Shown piece after piece: positions 61,301 to 64,000 of a stretch of 64,000 nt of DNA. The DNA comes from Akebia trifoliata. Taxonomy: Eukaryota > Streptophyta > Magnoliopsida > Ranunculales > Lardizabalaceae. The translations under genes and the position numbers were made by a program. Position 1 is the first letter of the stretch; each line of letters opens with the position of its first letter. The stretch is taken from positions 28,515,021 to 28,579,020 of the forward strand of contig CM030718.1 of assembly GCA_017979445.1 (NCBI GenBank). Direction: 5' to 3'. The notes under the pieces were generated by a model. It saw nothing but the letters and a program-made list of their open reading frames with translations. It was not told where the DNA came from and made no database searches.

Positions 61301-61507
61301 AAGAGAAATGCAGTGTACTTAAGGGAAAAAACACTCAACTGACGTGCCAGCAGTGTGCACATAACCCCTGTATTTTTCATTGAGATACAAGTCAAAAAAT
61401 CTGAAGAGAAATGGAGTGTACTTGCAGGGAAAAAACACTCAACTGATGTGCCAGCAGTGTGCACATAACCTTTGTATTTTTCATTGAGATACAAATCAAA
61501 AAATCTG
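61301..61507. repeat. Tandem duplication, about 104 bp x 2
   Basis: 61,301-61,403 and 61,404-61,507 are adjacent direct copies differing at a few bases. The left copy has one unit (about 6,327-6,430). Confidence 0.85.
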
Positions 61508-62037
61508 AGTGTTGCTGGAGTAACTTCACGGATATCGCGATCAAACGATTGAGCTGACGTGGAGATGTGCACAGAATCATAAATACCTTTCATTCATATC
61601 TCGAGAAAAAGTATCTACGGTTCTGCGCACATCCCCACATCGGCGCAGTGTCGTACGAAGTCCATTTAACTATTTTCATAAAACTTTATGATTCCGTACA
61701 CTGCAACATCAGTTGAGTGGCCTTTTTAAGAGTTTTTTTTAATCACTTTAGAACGACTCGGCCCAACGAACCTTAGTAAGTATTAAAATCTTATTAATAT
61801 AGTCAGGCTAGCTTGACTAAAATTGAAAACTTCAATGCCATTGTCACCAGCCCACCACCAACCATTTCCACGTCAACTTGTGGCTGGCTCTCCCTACTTT
61901 CTCTCAAGCTTATTTTCCTTTTCTTTATTGTTTTCGTGCATACTTTGCACATTGTTTTCAAGAACGTCTCTTTTCAGCATTAATTCCTAGATATATTTTG
62001 AATTTTTTTTTTGAAAATTCAAATATATCAAAGATTA

Positions 62038-64000
62038 ATGGCTACAGAGGACCCTGAATACAAGTTATGTCAACCCCTAGGTCTTGGTAACGTGAATCAC
62101 AGTAAGGGCATATTTTATGGTAACAGTCCTTTGGAATCCGACTTGCTTCTTTTAATGGTACAAATCTCCATGATCAACCTCATCACCCGTATAGTAATGA
62201 TTCTTCTCAAGCCTCTCAAGCAACCTCGTGTCGTATCAGAGATCATTGTACGTAAGCTTCTTCTATTTTAATTTTTTCATCCTTTTTTTAATGAACTATT
62301 AAGAATTCTATAACCCTTGCATGTATATGTAAGTCTCATTTGTTATGCACTTTGATGATTGATCTCTATCAAGGGTGGTATAATCATTGGCCCGTCTGTT
62401 TTGGGACGAAATGCGAAATACATGGCGTTGATGTTCCCCGACAGAGGTGTCCTTTTGTTGAAAACTATAGCAGAAATATCTACGATGTATTTCGTTTTCG
62501 TGATTGCAGTGCAAATGAATACTAGCATGATTGCAAAAGCTGGAAAGAAGGCTTGTTTTATAGGTTTTTGTGGTGTGATCCTTCCCCTCATACTAGTCTT
62601 TTATTGTAATTACTTTCTAAGGAATTATTTAGAGAAGAATATCACCAACTCGGCTGTGATTTGGTGGATATCGGCGTCTTTGGTAATAAATTCATCTCAG
62701 GTTCTCTTTCCAATTCTCAAAGAGCTCAACATCCTCAACTCCAAAGTAGGCAGATTCGCCATGTCCATTTCTATGGTTGTTGATGTGGCAGGCTGGGTTT
62801 CTCTAGTTATCCTTGGAAGCATTCAACAATTTTCAAAATATCATCCATCTCGAATCTTTCTGCAATTATGTTCCTTGGCTGCACTACTATTCTTCGTTTT
62901 CTTTTTTTTTCGGCCTGCGATAATGAAGATAATCAGAATGACTCCAGTGGGGAAACCCGTGGATCAAGGCTATGTGACCTCCATCCTATTAGTTGTCTTA
63001 GTTTCGGGTACTGTATGCAATAAGATTGGTGCAGCTCTTGTTGATGGACCTTTGATGTTGGGGTTAGCGATACCGAATGGACCACCTCTGGGATCAACCA
63101 TTGTGAAGAAGAGTGAGACTATCATCATGGAATTTTTCATGCCTTGCCTGTATGTGGCTGTTGGCCTGGAAACCAATGTCTTCTCCAAGATTGATTGGGT
63201 AGCCTTGTGTTCGCTATTCTTCCTCTTCTTGGTCGGGTACTTGGGAAAAGTGGCGGGGACTCTATTGCCTTCCCTCTACTTTAATATGTCATTTACTGAA
63301 GCCCTAACACTTAGCCTCATGATGAACTTGAGAGGCCAAGCAGAGCTGTTCTCATTCCGCTATTGGAAGAAATCTAAGGTACATCCATTAACACTCCCTC
63401 CATCAACCACTTTCAAGCTTCTTTGGTTTCTTTTTGTGACATATATATATATATATTAGGTTTAATAATTATAATCAGATTTTCATATTTTGATCATTTT
63501 AGTATAGTTGCTATGCCCGCGTAAAACAGAACGCAATTCTTGTATCTTGTAAAAATCTCCTCGTAAATTGATGAGATCTTAGATGTGTTATTTATAGAAT
63601 CAAGTATGGATCAGATTACAATAGAATGATATTTATCTTGAAAGATCCTAGATTATTTTCTCCTAAACAATCGGCGGAGCAAAGGATTCTTTGGTATTTT
63701 ATTTTACAGGGACTCTTATCTTTAGAGATCTCCTTAACGAGTAGAAAAGGTAGTCCATGTGAGCCTTGAAAAATAAAGAGGAGTCCCATTTGGAAGGAAC
63801 AAAACCAATGTGACATGAGTAGGTACTTAACCGTGTGTACCATGAATGTGGAACCTGTTTGAGCGCGTAGGTAGCGCTAAATTTTAAAGTTAATTTTCTG
63901 GAAGTTTAATTTTCTTATTTTATTTTGAGGGTTGAGTGAGGATATTTATGTAATTTTGTATGAACCTCACTTCATATGTGTGGCTAACACATGTTACTTT
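62038..64000 (+). CDS. CHX-type cation/H+ exchanger, right copy, 3' end outside window
   Basis: Exons 62,038-62,247 and 62,374-63,378 have GT-AG boundaries and phase 0, like the intact gene at 9,721. Together they give 405 codons without a stop. The protein has the N-terminal membrane segment, PLKQPRVVSEI, then GGIIIGPSVLG and the exchanger domain. At the position of Asp286 in the other gene it has Asn (VCNKIG instead of IGDAIG). Intron 2 starts at 63,379 (GTACAT) and continues to the window edge. From about 63,522 it stops matching intron 2 of the other gene and may hold an insertion. Exon 3 must lie beyond the window, so whether the gene is complete is unknown. Confidence 0.85.

Larger units (their letters stand above)
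59703..62037. other. CHX upstream region, right copy
   Basis: It matches 4,471-6,919 of the left copy, without the solo LTR. No gene is seen. It contains two local tandem duplications not present on the left (listed separately). The last ~450 bases are shared upstream DNA of the CHX genes. Confidence 0.6.
14468..63521. repeat. Right copy of the tandem segmental duplication, split by insertions
   Basis: It starts with a near match to the first bases of the window and runs past the CHX gene at 62,038. Relative to the left copy it gained a MULE-like element (15,506-16,405), the 31.7-kb CACTA nest (16,540-48,240) and LINE-containing DNA (about 54.9-59.7 kb). It retains the intact DREB2 gene and a CHX gene without visible damage. 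Alignment anchors are listed under the left copy. Confidence 0.85.

Overview
This is a plant nuclear window, most likely from a eudicot or another non-grass angiosperm. It is AT-rich, its genes are interrupted by GT-AG introns, it carries plant-specific gene families (CHX cation/H+ exchangers, a DREB2-type AP2/ERF factor), and plant transposons make up most of the DNA. I cannot name the species.

Layout. The backbone is a tandem segmental duplication. The left copy (from the window start to about 7.4 kb) and the right copy (14,468 to beyond 63 kb) carry the same order: anonymous AT-rich DNA, a DREB2 gene on the minus strand, then a CHX gene on the plus strand. The fates differ. On the left the DREB2 copy is a 3' stub and the first CHX copy is dead. 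On the right both DREB2 (50,592-52,802) and CHX (62,038 onward, cut by the window edge) look usable. Between the copies lie an internally deleted CHX pseudogene (8.2-8.9 kb) and one complete three-exon CHX gene (9,721-12,789).

The right copy is split by a 31.7-kb nest of transposons, 16,540-48,240. Most levels can be bounded by target-site duplications (TSDs). Outer CACTA element III (16,540-48,240) has TSD TTA, and its empty site is preserved in the left copy at about 1,073-1,092. Inside it is CACTA element IV (18,452-42,410, TSD TAC). Inside that are a two-gene PIF/Harbinger element (19,315-24,130, TSD TGA), a CACTA right-end remnant (element II, ending 27,704) and CACTA element I (28,016-36,215, TSD TAT). 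I see no CACTA transposase in any of them. They are Pack-CACTA-like carriers of exon fragments of host genes: tRNA ligase and an LRR receptor kinase (I), a G3BP-like NTF2/RRM protein (II and III), cytosolic-type G6PDH (III and IV), an NPSN-type SNARE and pyrroline-5-carboxylate reductase (IV), and an ankyrin protein (III).

Other mobile DNA: a 426-bp solo LTR (4,507-4,932), a 900-bp MULE-like element with a 9-bp TSD (15,506-16,405), a 370-bp MULE-like MITE in the DREB2 intron, a diverged relative at 53,845-54,582, and a decayed LINE (about 57.2-59.7 kb).

How the genes work together: CHX proteins move monovalent cations across membranes and DREB2 factors drive drought/heat responses, but nothing in the sequence links them beyond co-duplication. 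The captured exons are not functional genes. Their interest is as transduplicates that might be transcribed as chimeric or antisense RNA against their parent genes.
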